Below are positions 1-11,974 of a DNA stretch of 64,000 bases, one piece after another. Origin of the DNA: Hofstenia miamia (taxonomy: Eukaryota > Xenacoelomorpha > Acoela > Hofsteniidae); contig CABFPE010000192.1 in assembly GCA_900660155.1 (NCBI GenBank), positions 1,115,023-1,179,022 on the forward strand, given 5' to 3'. The translations under genes were made by a program, and so were the position numbers. Position 1 is the first letter of the stretch. The number at the start of each line of letters is the position of its first letter. The notes under the pieces are model-generated. The model searched no databases. It was not told the DNA's origin and saw only the letters and a list, made by a program, of their open reading frames with translations.

Positions 1-2090
1 ACAACATATTCTAGTAAATTAGGCGCACAAATTTATCTTCTTTTGCTCAAAGCAGGTATTGATCCAAACCCGGGCCGAATATGTCCAAGATTTACACATA
101 CAGCGATTATTGTAGCATGATGAGTTTATCTACTGCTTCAATTAAATATGTTCATCTCAACATCCAAAATCTTACTAATAAACTATCTTCATACAATGAA
201 CTAGTATAACAAATTGGGAAAAACTCAATCTTAAGGATCTCTGAAACCTGGCTAACTGACATAGACTCGGACATCACTTGGAAACCTAACGGCTATGAAT
301 TATTTCGTTGTGACAGGGATCTAAATCTTNCGTTCCGACTTTACTACCCGCAGACATTAACCGCATCCGGAACTTTTTGAACTTTTATAAACTTTTTTAA
401 TCATGGTACGTATATTCTTTAACCTTTTCACATTATTGGCAAAATTTGTACTAGCAATACCCAGTTTATTGCTAGCATTATCTATTAGTACTATTTCGAA
501 ACGTAATCGATTCAAAATTTTATTGTTCAGTTGTCTATACTTAAGTAGTCTTTGCCAAAATGCAACTATTCAAGGATATGCTAAAGGTAAAAGTCCAAGC
601 AATTTAACATCTCGTAGAAAAGCTGCCCATTTAATTCTTTTCTCATTTACAGTAGTTTTCGTGATCACAACATATTCTAGTATATTAGGTGCACAAATTT
701 TTCTTCTTTTGCTCAAAGCAAGTATTGAACCAAGCCCCGGACCGAATATGTCCAAGATTTACACATACAGCGATTATTGTAGCATGATGAGTTTATCTAC
801 TGCTTCAATTAAATATGTTCATCTCAACATCCAAAATCTTACTAATAAACTATCTTCATACAATGAACTAGTATAACAAATTGGGAAAAACTCAATCTTA
901 AGGATCTCTGAAACCTGGCTAACTGACATAGACTCGGACATCACTTGGAAACCTAACGGCTATGAATTATTTCGTTTTGACAGGGATCTAAATCTTGCCA
1001 ATAAATCTAAAGGAGGTGGATTGATGTTGTTAATTCCAAAACACTTTAAGCCCAGAGATCGACCCGATTTAAGATTGATGAGAAATTTTGAGAGTCTGTG
1101 GATCGAAATATGCATTCCGCGAAAAAACATGAAAAAAACATTCATCAACTAATTAATATCTCTTACTGTCCCAGTAAAAATCAGATTAACGAATTTATTA
1201 CAGAAATTGAAAACGAATTAAAATGTTCTCTAAAAGAAAACAAGCCATTAATAGTATCGGGCGACTGGAATATCAACTATCTGAAGAATGCTGAAAAAGA
1301 TAAATTAAATTATTTACTAGATGCTGTTGATCTTAACACAACTAATTCCAATATAGCGACAAGACCGAATAACAAATCTTCAACATTAATTGATTACTTT
1401 CTCGTTGAAAATGTTAACCATTACAAGTATGCCTGCAGTGAATATCCCTATTCTGATCATTGTATCATTACTTGCTTTTCATCTATCAATATGGAGAATA
1501 CAAACAAAAGAACTTGGGCAATGGGAATTAAAACTATTGCGCATGTAGGCAATTTTATAAATACAAAAATGAAATTAATGTTAGTTAACTCTCTAGTATT
1601 AAGTCATTACATATACTGCAATATCTTATTTAATAACATAAACCATTCATTAATAAATAAAATTGATTCACAAAGCAAATGGACATCAAAATTCAGTAAA
1701 GTGAAGTTCAAGAAGCAATTTCTTAAAAATTCATTTAAACTCAGCAGTTGATCTATGGAATAACTTACCAATTGAAATAAAGTGAATCAAAAAGCGAATT
1801 AAATTTAAAAATCAAATTAATAACTACCTCCTTAAACAATATATCCCTAGAATAGGTTCTACATCATGGAAAGGATTACACTTCTTTAAAAGATATCATT
1901 AATTAGCAATAAACTGGGTAAACTGATAATTTCGAATCCATGTTTTTTGATGTTATGTTTTTATAGTTTTTGTGTATTTTATGTTGTTATTGACGCATTA
2001 AGTGTAGTATTAGCAGCTTTTGTTGAGGTGTATAATTATGCCAATGTACTACACTTAATAAGAAATTCTATTCTATATTCTATGACTTTT
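1..2090 (+). mobile_element. CR1/L2-like LINE, internally deleted copy (LINE-A)
   Basis: The 5' part encodes a hydrophobic leader (ATG at 403) followed by an AP endonuclease domain with visible ETW (in 'RISETWLT'), 'GDWN' and 'SDHC' motifs. After the endonuclease (about 1490) the sequence jumps to the reverse-transcriptase C-terminus ('LMLVNSLVLSHYIYCNILF'), so the catalytic RT core is missing. An in-frame TAA follows 'SYNELV' at about 874, and a frameshift lies near 1147. The 3' end (about 2060-2090) is a short ATTCTAT-type repeat instead of poly(A), typical of CR1 elements. Bases 1-329 repeat 667-996 across a single N at 330, which I read as an assembly join. The element is dead; its family-level assignment is good but the exact clade is uncertain. 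Confidence 0.85.
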
Positions 2091-2109
2091 TAATGTTTTG
2101 ATGATTCCT

Positions 2110-4780
2110 TAAATTAATTTAGTGTTTCAAAAATAAAATGTTTTCTTGTCTATTAAATTCTTATGAATTGTCATAATTTCTTGATTGTGAATTTTTCTTT
2201 GTTCACAATCATTAAATTCTCCTAATTTTATAAATGATTCATTTAATATAGTTGCTATTAATTTTCTATTTTTAATAATTTCACCATTTTCTTTTCTTAT
2301 ATTTGGAACTTCCAAAAAAACTAGAAATGAATTTCCATTTTTGTGAATTATTTTTGTTTTCAAAAGATTGTTTCTAAAAAATATTTAAATCTTGTTTGCA
2401 TTTATTAGCTACTTGGTGTCTTATGTTCTTATATTCAATAAAGTTTGCTATACTCTTATCCTTACAGTATTTTATATACGCAGTATGCTTCATCTTGATT
2501 AAAAGCTTAATTTCATTTGTTATCCATAGTTTTCATTTTGCTTTATCTTTATTGTAAAGATAATATAAATTATCAGTAATAAATTTTAGTTTTTTATCAA
2601 CACTTTCTAAATTATAGAAAAATTCTCAATTTAGTAATAAAAGGTTATTGAATGATATATGTCTATTGAATTTACATCTTGAATGAACATATTGATATTG
2701 TATTGGTTTTTTCATTGATTCAATTTCTTCTTTGTATATTGCACATGTTAATAAATGATCTGATATCCAGCAATCAGTAACAAAATAATCAAAATTGGCT
2801 TTTTCTTGAGATTCACATATTATATAATCAATTAATGAAGAATTCTTTGAATTTATATGTGTTGGAATTTTTACATTAATAACTGGAATACCATAAATAT
2901 CTATTAAATCGTGTATACCGTACTTACCCGTATATAAGCCGCATCGGAAGATAAGCCGCACTCCGAGTTTGGGAGAATATTTTTAGGAAAAAATTTTTTA
3001 GCAAAATAAAAATCCACAAGCACTGAATCAATGAAACATATTTATTTACATCATTCAGATATTTCTTACAGCTTTAGTTTACAATATATGTGCAAATTAG
3101 TTATCTTCGCGAGATGTTTTTCAAGTGTTTCTGTAGATAAGCCGCACCCCCGCTTTGGGAGCAATTTTTTGTGGAAAAAGGTGCGGCTTATACACGGGTA
3201 AATACGGTATTTCTTTTTTCAGCTTTGTTAAGATAATTTTGACTATAATCACCCATTAGAATTATTGATGTTGATATTTTAGAAGCATTGTTAATTTCAA
3301 ATATCATTGTAGATAGAAAGTCCTTATATGATTCCTTATTGTTGCAATAACTGATATTTATTAATGAAATTTTATTGTTAATGTTTACTTGTATCCATAA
3401 ACTTTCAAATTTAGATGTTTTATTGACTATATCTTTTATCTGTTTAGGTTTGAAATGTCTAGAAACTGATATTAATACTCCACCTCCTCTTGACTTTTTA
3501 CATAATTTGTTGTCCTTATTCTTAGTAAAAAATATTATGTCTTTGTTACAGTTTGAAAAATTATATTCCTTTGTTAACCAGGTTTCAGTTATTCCAATTA
3601 TTGAATTTAAATCAAAATTATATATTACATCAGAAAATTGATCAAATTTGATGGCAATACTTTGAAAATTAATATTCACAAATTTTAATTTGTTTTTTTG
3701 GTATTTAATTTATTTTCTAGATTACTAAAAGGTACTATATTATCCATATCTATTCATCTATTTTTGTTTTCATTATAGTAATAAAATATCTAATTTTTCC
3801 TTAAAAATTGGACAATTTTTGTTAAATGCATTATGAGTAGATGATTGGTTTTTAATTTTTTTCAGACTTAGCGCAATTTAAGCAACATTGCTATTTATAT
3901 TCTTTTTAAATGGGCAATCTTTATATGAATCTTCATGTATACGAATACATGCAGTTAAATGTTTTATATAAACAATTCTTTAATGTATGTCCATATTTCC
4001 CACATTTTGAACACATCTTTTTATAATGATGATCATTAATTTTTAGTATTGTTAAACCGAGTTTAATTTTATTTCTAATAAATACTGTTCTTAATTGTGA
4101 CGTTGTTTTTATAATTATGTCATTGGAGCTAAACTTTTTTGTTTTACTAAAAACAACTGATACATCTCCTTCCTTAATTTTTTTAGCAATGTGCTGTTGC
4201 TATCAAACATCCTTTTGATAAACAAATCACAATCTTTAGTTTCCTTATCTAAAGGAATATTCGATAATTTTAATGTGGGTAAAAATTTTGTAGATGTTTT
4301 AATAGTTACATTTTTTATTTTTGTAAGTTCATTTTCGATTTCATTTGTTTTGTTTTCAGATTCACAGAATAACATCATGTCATTATTGGTAGTGACACTA
4401 AGTTGTTGAACAAAATTTTCATTTTCATTTTGAATATTTTTAATGGTTTTTTCAATATTACCAATAAGTTTTTTACATTCCTTATTGTTTAATGACCCAA
4501 CTTTTTCATTGTAGTAATTTGCTCTTAAATATAATTTTTGCTTTATAAGCTTTTTTGAGCTTGTTTTAGGCTTTTTTAGGATTCCACTTTTGCGGAATAT
4601 AATTCATTAGTTTTAACATTAATACAAGCTAAGAAATTCTTCTTAAACCTTGAAATAATACTATTACAGTCCAATTTGCTTTTACTTCAAATATTCATAC
4701 CATTTATGTAATATTCGAGGTCAGTAAATGACATTAAAAGATTTGTAATTTTCGATTCTTTATCATTACTGAGATTAAAA
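2110..4780 (-). mobile_element. CR1/L2-like LINE with ORF1 zinc knuckle and endonuclease (LINE-B)
   Basis: Reading 5' to 3' on the minus strand: an ORF1 remnant (4115-4378 is the clearest piece, with 'LSNIPLDKETKDC') followed by a CCHC knuckle 'CSKCGKYGHTLKNC' near 3970-4020. ORF2 then begins at 3679 with an endonuclease domain ('IGITETWLT', 'LMGDYSQNY'), interrupted by a MITE at 2915-3210. It resumes with 'SLIDYIICES' and 'CWISDHLL', then the region between endonuclease and RT ('WITNEIKLLIKMKHTAY'). It stops near 2110, before the RT catalytic core, against the 3' end of LINE-A. Several frameshifts are present. This is a 3'-truncated, inactive copy. Confidence 0.8.
2915..3210. mobile_element. 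MITE with 30-bp terminal inverted repeats
   Basis: The ends are 2915-2944 (ATACCGTACTTACCCGTATA...) and 3181-3210, whose reverse complement starts ATACCGTATTTACCCGTGTA. They match at about 27 of 30 positions and continue into AAGCCGCA on both sides. Inside, a GATAAGCCGCAC motif recurs at both ends. There is no coding capacity in about 296 bp. It sits inside the endonuclease domain of LINE-B and splits that reading frame, so it is younger than the LINE. The superfamily is not certain, because target-site duplication length is ambiguous around the TA-rich ends. Confidence 0.8.
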
Positions 4781-4789
4781 GCATCTGAA

Positions 4790-5290
4790 TAAACGGCATT
4801 ATTCAGATGTATATTTTATTAGCTATAGAAATGCAAATATTTCGATACTTAAAAAGTTACGAACAACTTACGTGACTGGTGCATTATTTGTTTGAACTAG
4901 GAAAATATCTTTCCAAGGCTTCACTAGCAAAAAAAAATATGATTTAATCTAGTGGCCACATGATGTCAACAATAGCGCCCACACGCATACATAGTGCAAT
5001 GAAAGCATTGCTAGCTCATTTAAAAAAATCCATTATTTCTGCCTTTTTGAAATTCTATCGTTCAGTTATCGTCTGAAATTTACTTTATTGGCTTTACAAT
5101 GAAAGCTGAGAAAATAGCAGTCTTTTAATTTTTGCAGCTGTTTCATTCTATATTTCTATCTGGTGAGCATTCAGTGGTATGGAAAATTCGCCAAGTACTG
5201 TGATCGTGGTAATAAAATTGGATAACTTAGCTCACAGGGTAGGAAGCACTCTAAAGCCTTGGTTAGCAACTTCCTAGGACAACGTAAGTC
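4790..5290. other. Intergenic stretch between LINE copies
   Basis: About 500 bp between the decayed 5' part of LINE-B and the start of the R2-like LINE. I see no ORF, RNA gene or repeat end with support here. Confidence 0.4.
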
Positions 5291-7435
5291 CAAAATCAAA
5301 CACAATCCTAATCACTGATGACAAGTCATGAAAGAGCAAAGGCTCTCAGTCCCCGGCAAGCCTTCAATGGTCAGAGGGTGATAAGAATCTCCAGACAACA
5401 GGCGGAATCCACAATCGGGAGTGGGGACTCGAGAAGTGGCAGTATAGGATCCACACAGACCAATGGACAACGGTACAAGTGGACAGATGAACAGAATAGG
5501 ACTGCATTGGAGCGTTACAGAAGAAGCAGACCAGATGAGAGGGGTTACAGGAAGAGAATGTTGGAAGAATGGAGGAAGACAGGAATGGGAATAGAAAGTT
5601 CTAGTTGGATGAGAGTAAAGGGAAAAAGAGAGTTGAAATTGAAGCAGCAATCAAGAAAAAGATTAAGGAAAAAATAGGTGAGAAAACTAGGTTGCCAGTT
5701 CCAGGAGGAGTTAAGAAAAGCAAGCTAGCAATAGAGACAGCAAAGGTCTCTGGAGAGGATAGATGCTAGGAGTGTCACAGAAGTAAATAGCTTAGTATAT
5801 GCAGGCGCATGGGAAGTGCTGACGAATGTAGGCGTGGGCATGAAGAAGGAAGGCGACAAGAAGATAGGAGACAGAAAGCCAGCATGGGAGAAAAGAATTG
5901 AGAATAAAGTGGCGAAGATTAGGCAGCAAATAGAGAAGATCAGGACAAGTAAGGAGGTGCAGAACAGGTGCAGGAATGGGTAAAGGGAAGACTATAGAAA
6001 CTGCAAGAGAAAAGCTAAAGCAGAGATTAGTTGCAGAAGCTGAGAAACTAAGAAAATATAGGGTAAGAGCAAAGCAAGCAAGAGACAACATGAAGTTTGA
6101 GGCCCAAGAACGAAGATTCTACAAAGAACTAGAAGCAGGAGAAAAGGCTACATCTAGAACAGGAGGGGATGCAGTAAGGTTCTGGGAGAAGTGAGGGACC
6201 AGAAATTGAAAGTGAGCAGATGCAGAAGGAGTTCAGAGAAGAAAAAGTAATCACAACTGCAAAGCTGAAAAAGGCTCTAAAGAAGATGAAGAATTGGAAG
6301 GCGCCAAACAGAGATGAGGTACAGGGATATTGGCTGAAGAAGTTCACAAGACTAGCAGTAGCATTGGAGGAGTGTGTGGTGAGTGGGTACCCAGAGTGGA
6401 TGGGAGTGGGAAGGACATTTCTGATACAGAAGGACTCAAAGAAAGGTAGTGAGGCAAGCAACTTTAGGCCAATAACATGTCTGCCAACAACTTGGAAAAT
6501 GCAAACTTCTGTGATTTCAAGTAAGCTGGCATGTTACTTAGAACAGAAGAGGTGATACCAGAGGAGAAGATGAGAGGATGTAAAGATCAGTTGTTGATAG
6601 ACCAGGCAGATGAGGAGAATTGTAGAAGAAGGAAGACAAACTTAGCAATGGCATGGATAGACTACAGGAAGGCATATGACAGCATATCACATAGGTGGGT
6701 ATTGACGACCCTAGCGACCAATGGAGTTTCACGGAAATGGCTTGAGTTTCTAGAGAGGGAGATGGGAAATTGGCAGGCTGAGGTTTAGAAGGGGCATATT
6801 CCAGGGAGACAGCTTAGCGCTACTACTGTTTGTAGTTAGCTTAATACCTATCACAGAAAATTTAAAGGATACAGGCATAGGGTATAAGATGGAGAAGAAT
6901 GGTAGAGCAGTGAGTCACCTGTGGTACATGGACGACTTGAAGATGTATGCTAGTTCAAAGAAGATGTTGCAGAAGCAAGTGGAGATATTGGAGAAGGTAA
7001 GCAGAAACTCTGGGTTGGAATTTGGATTAGGAAAGTGTGTGACAGTGACAATAACCAGAGGCAAGTGCGTAGATGGAGATGGTTTGAGGACGAGCAGTGG
7101 GGATAAGATTGAGGAAGTCAAAGAGGGGTACAAGTACTTAAGAATGATAGAGAGGGACAGAACAGTGTAGGCTATGTATAAAGGGATAGCAGAGTATGAG
7201 AAGTTGGCACAGAATGAGTATAAGTTCAGGAATGACAAGGTTGGAATAATGGTACACTGGAGCTTGACCAGGCAGCATGGGTTAGAAGCAGGAGATAAGT
7301 GGTATGAGCACAAGGCACAGGGAGTCATAGAGAAGGATAAGGTGGGACTTCAACATCCAGACAAGCAAGCTAAAAGAAGCACAGAGGCCAGACATAGTAG
7401 TGGTAGCATGAAGCTGTGAGAAGTAACAAGAATAA
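5290..7435 (+). mobile_element. R2/NeSL-superclade LINE, decayed (LINE-C1)
   Basis: The N-terminal part (5318-5677) has a SANT/Myb-like segment 'YKWTDEQNRTALERYRRSRP'. Next come a basic coiled-coil region (5976-6194) and reverse-transcriptase blocks in several frames: 'NWKAPNRDEVQGYWLKKF', 'SNFRPITCLPTTWKM', 'AWIDYRKAYDSISHRWVL' (first catalytic Asp), 'RRGIFQGDSLALLLFVVS' and 'HLWYMDDLKMYA' (YMDD box). The C-terminal region is mostly deleted: the sequence passes from 'GACATAGTAGTGG' straight to a 3' end AGCATGAAGCTGTGAGAAG followed by AATAAT repeats. The same 3' end recurs at 29.6 kb in LINE-C2. At least four frame breaks are visible. GC content is higher than in the surroundings. Confidence 0.85.
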
Positions 7436-7439
7436 TAAT

Positions 7440-9352
7440 GATATTTATTTAAATCAGAAAGTAAATCAAATAAGCATAATAAACATAACAAAAGAGAAAT
7501 GTTTAATAAAGTTTCTGAAATCTATTCGGGAAAGAAGACATAAAAATTGAGTGTTTCCAAAACCGGGTTTTTTCATTCAAAATTTTTCTTTGGCATACTT
7601 AGATCATTTTGGTAAAATTTCCTTAAGTAAATGATCTTCCCGATAGGTTATTTTATTGTACAATTTTTTATCATTTTCTTTAATAAATTGAAGCAGTACT
7701 TTTGTAGTTATTAATGATTCCAAATTTTATAGCTTTCTTTTGAAGAATGTCAATTTTATTGATTACCATTTTTACAACTTCACCAAAATTATTGTACAAA
7801 ATGACATTGATGCAGTGCTTCATGTTCTTTTTTTATAAAACCTGCTTGTTTTGATTTAAGCAATAAAAAAATTGCAGAGATCATCTTTTTCACAATTGTG
7901 TGCATGTGAATCAAAACTTCATGATATGTTTTTCAAATATTTTCACTTAAGTCATTTGTGGAAAATTGATAATTGGTTCTGGTTTGTAGTTAGAGTGTCT
8001 TTTAAAATAAGTTAATTCAGTAGATTTTTCATTGTTAATTCTAAAGTTATGCAATGAGAACCAATCGAAAATTTCATCTAGAATGGCTACACTGTTGTCG
8101 TTTAAGCGATTACAAGCTATTGCGACAGTAACATTATTTGCGTACTTAGTTAAAACTGCATTATGAAAAGATTTGATTTGATCGTAAACTAAGTTAAATA
8201 ATATCGGTCAAAGATAGATTCACATGCAACCTTGTCTTCATTTTTTTCGATTATTTGTCATTAAATTCCACATACTGTTTTCCTTCTGTTAAGAACGCAC
8301 ATACTATGTTGGTGATAGAAATTGGAAAAATAGATCTATTTTATCAATAATAATGTGTCTCGGTACTCTGTCAAATGCTTTGGATAAATCTAATGCAAAT
8401 AATCGTATATATTCCATTTCTGTTTGATTCGTCAGATTTTTACATGTGTTAATAAGGCTAAGATGAGCGAAAGCAGTAGATGATTTGCGTCAAAATTCAA
8501 ATTGACTAACAAACAAAACATTATTATAATTTTAATTCATAAAAACATCATAAATTAGTCGTTCCAAAACTCTTTACAGAATAAAAGTAACTGAAATTGG
8601 TCGGAATTTATCCACATTTGAGCTGTTCGGTACTTTGGCAGCATGATTCTAAGAGACAAAAGTTGTAAATATAGTGTAATAGTATTGCAAGATTGTGCAC
8701 ATTATTTTTAATAAGCCACCATGGGATTAAACCAGGGCCTGATAATGTTTTCTTAGCTTTTCGTAGAGCATATTCCACCTGCTTCAAAGAAAATTGCAAT
8801 GGTTCACCCGCAAATTTGTACTAGTGACATTTATATCATCATAATTATCTATTGTACATAAGATCCAGAAATAATAATTCAATGCATCTATATCTGGCAT
8901 GTTATTCGTTTGGATATGTTGATTACGAAAATGATTCAACTGTTTCCAAAAATGTTTGGAGTTGCGTCATTAGATATTATTTTCTCAGTAATTTAACTTA
9001 TGATTTGTTCATTTAGTGTAGAAGCTGCTTTCATACAACCTTGTCTATTAACCGTTCATTTCTTTTTAGGAAGATATTTGACTCGGGATGTCACAAATAG
9101 AGGGTCTTTCCTTGATAGTTTTACAATTTTTATTGGACAACATATGTTGTAACGCATTTGAATATTGTCAATCAACCAGTTTAGTGCTTCTTCAGTGTTG
9201 TTTATTGTATATAGTGGACTGAAGTATATTGTATCCAATGCATAATTCAGAGATTGTTTAGAGGAAGAAGAAGAAGAAATTATATTTTGTACTAAATTTA
9301 ACAATATTAATATTGGGAACAGTACAAAAGTGCGTCTAAAATATACATACAC
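7440..9352 (-). mobile_element. LINE reverse-transcriptase fragment (LINE-D)
   Basis: On the minus strand the order is: a pre-RT region (9056-9352), RT blocks 'LSGPGLIPWWLI' (about 8.7 kb) and 'FALDLSKAFDRVPRHIIIDK' (about 8.36 kb), a degenerate active-site box reading 'KYANN' where YADD is expected (about 8.15 kb), and a C-terminus ending 'FPNRFQKLY' near 7510. Many stops and frameshifts separate these. The C-terminal signature is shared with LINE-G ('FPNRFFKKY'), so both belong to one family. Its 3' end lies tail-to-tail against the 3' end of LINE-C1. Inactive. Confidence 0.8.
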
Positions 9353-9353
9353 A

Positions 9354-9358
<5 letters not shown>

Positions 9359-9409
<51 letters not shown>
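9359..9409. repeat. (AT)n microsatellite
   Basis: An uninterrupted AT dinucleotide run of about 50 bp between two minus-strand LINE copies. Confidence 0.95.
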
Positions 9410-9411
<2 letters not shown>

Positions 9412-9415
<4 letters not shown>

Positions 9416-10665
9416 TTACAAGAAAATATAAATTACACTTAAATCACCGTCTTTCAATTTCTTTTAGTACTATAGTCAGCGTTAATAAATTTGAAACCGC
9501 TCCACTTATATTCGAATAATTCAGGCCTATGCGTTTTAAAGGTTTTTAGAGACTTGGCTTTCTTAATTTCTGTGGGCAATTCATTCCAAAGACGGTTTGA
9601 AGTATTGGTAAAAGAATTTTGTATTTGTTTTTCTTCGATTCTGGTTGCCTGATAACTAAGGTGCGTTTACTATGAAAATTTGGAGTTTTAACGGTTAGGG
9701 AAATTTGTTGAATTGTAAGGAGCGATTATTAAGGAGCGTTTTATAAATTATCATTATTGGCTTCGAAAAGTTTCCTTTGAATTCATCGTAAACTGATCGT
9801 TTTTTCTTCATACAGGCCAATGTAATATTAATTGCCCCTTTTGTTTGGATTTCAAATTTTCTGAGATAGTGTGTATCAATTCCTGTATATAATAAGCAAT
9901 TATAATCTAAATGACTTAAAACAAAGGCATGAATAAGATGAATTTTTGCATTAATACTTAGAAGGTGAGAAAAATTACTTATTGCTGTAATTGAAACTGT
10001 CATTTTTTTACTATTCTATGTAATTGCTTATGAAAACTTTAGTTGTTATCGAAAATAACCCCTAGATATTTAAGATGAGTAATTTGTTTTATAGTTTCCT
10101 TATTGAAACGCAGTGGGCATTTGGATGTGTCTGTTTTACTATTTTTACGTTTATTATACAAAATTGTGTTTTTGAATTATTAATTGTTAGTTTGTGTGAT
10201 GCATAAAAATTTGCTAATTTGCTCAATTTTTTTCAATTGTATCTACTGAATCTTCCACCGAGTTACTAGAGTGAAATATTATTGTGTCATTGGCGTATTG
10301 TAAAATGTCACATGTAAAGTTCTTTTTTAAATAATGTATGCAAATATTAAATAGCAGTGAGCCCAAGATTGTGTCTTTTGGAAAACCGTTTTCTAATGAA
10401 ATCTAATTTAAGAAATGGTTATGCAATTTTACGCTTTGCTTTTTTTGTATAAATATCTTGAGATTAAGTCGATGCCACCAGTTGAAAGATTCAGCATTTT
10501 AATTTTAGAAATGTAAATTTTATGGTTCAGAGAGCCAAATGCTTTTGATAAATCAAAACATGCTACATTACAGAACTTATTGAAGAAGAAGAAGAAGAAG
10601 AAGAAGAAGAAGAAGCTATATTCAGAAATTGTTTTAACAATAAACAGAAATACTGATAACAAATT
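9412..10665 (-). mobile_element. CR1/L2-like LINE RT fragment (LINE-E)
   Basis: Minus-strand RT pieces in order: 'CFDLSKAFGSLNHKIYISK' (about 10.55 kb), a changed active-site box 'QYANDTIIFHSS' (about 10.28 kb, YADD to YAND), and the thumb/C-terminal region 'KIHLIHAFVLSHLDYNCLLY' (9695-10003). A (GAA)n tract at 10582-10615 replaces the upstream part, so the copy is 5'-truncated. The C-terminal part aligns by eye to LINE-A and LINE-F ('LALILSHFNY' type), so these are one family at different ages. Inactive. Confidence 0.8.
10582..10615. repeat. (GAA)n microsatellite
   Basis: About 11 uninterrupted GAA units at the 5' boundary of LINE-E. On the minus strand it would read as a phenylalanine run and gives a misleading open frame. 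Confidence 0.95.
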
Positions 10666-10794
10666 CTGAAAGGGTCAAGAAAGTAATACAAAATTAAACA
10701 AAAAAAAGAAAACAACGAATATTTGCAAATAAAAAGTGGTTAACTTGGGCTATGACGATTGCTAGTTTCTATTAATAGAGTAATAAAGATTATA

Positions 10795-11942
10795 AAATTT
10801 ATAACCTCGCCATTTCAGTTTTTTTATTTTTATTATAAGTGCAAAAATATTTGTTAATATCCATTTTAAAGTTTTTTAATCTACTTATTTGTTTAATATA
10901 ATTTGGTAATTCACTCCACATATTTATAGCTGTGTTTAGAAATGAATTTTTCATTATTCGCTTCTTATACCTAATAGGTTCAATTATGTGCGATCTTTTA
11001 TTTTGTTTATTGACTAATTTTGCAGCAAGAAAGTCATTTTTGTAATATGGGAAGGTATTGTTAACTATTTTGAAGAACGTCGTTAAGACATTTATATGGA
11101 TGTAACATTGCGGATGTAGAAATAATTTTGAAATTTTTCTATATTCATTATTCTTATTAAAGCTATGAATGTTTACTGCTACTTTGATAGCCCAATTTAG
11201 TTGCACTTGGAATTTCCTGAGAAATTTTTGGTTTATATCTGTGTAGAGTATATTGGCATAGTTAAAATGACTTAATATTAGAGCATATATTAATTGAATT
11301 TTTGCTTTAGTTGGAAGTTTTTGAGAAATTAAGTTAATTGCTTTAATCGATATGGCCATTTTTCTATTAACATGATTTAGGTGCACTTCAAAATTTAGAT
11401 TTATGTCAAAAATTATTCCGAGGTACTTAAAAGACTCAACCTGTTTTATTTGAATGCCGTTGAAATTAAGTTTGTATTTTGAAGTATCAGTAGATTTAGT
11501 TTTTGATTTAACAATACAGAATTGAGTTTTTAGTGGATTTACTCTTAGTTTTATAGAAGCAAAATATTTAGCAAGAGAAGCACAGTTTGTTTCGAGAGTT
11601 TGAACCGCTTTTTCGGGAAATTTATTAGAATGAAATAATATTGTGTCATCTGCATATTGTATAACGTCACATGTTACTTGCTCGGACAAATCATTTATGT
11701 AAATATTAAATAATAACGGACCCAAAATTGTACCCTGTGGAACCCCATTTTTAGTGCATACCCAATCTGAAAAAGATTCATTAATTTTAACTCTTTGCAT
11801 GCGATTGTATAAGTAACTGGAGATAAGACCTATACTGTCATTAGAAAAACCTAGAAATTTAATTTTTTGTAATAAGATACTGCGGTCAATGGAATCGAAA
11901 GCTTTCGAGAGGTCTAAGCAAGGAATTGCTGAGTATTCATTA
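10795..11942 (-). mobile_element. CR1/L2-like LINE, young 5'-truncated RT (LINE-F)
   Basis: This is the best-preserved retroelement in the window. The minus strand is open without a stop from about 11942 to 10799 (about 380 codons). It contains 'CLDLSKAFDSIDRSILLQK' (first catalytic Asp), 'NGVPQGTILGPLLFNIYIND', 'DVIQYADDTILFHSN' (intact YADD) and the C-terminal 'LIYALILSHFNYANILY'. The 5' end is cut near 11942, immediately before the palm domain, and abuts LINE-G in opposite orientation. Endonuclease and ORF1 are absent, so it cannot act alone. The open frame suggests a recent insertion. Confidence 0.88.
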
Positions 11943-11974
11943 TCATTTATTGTTGATCGCCATTTTTCTGATGT

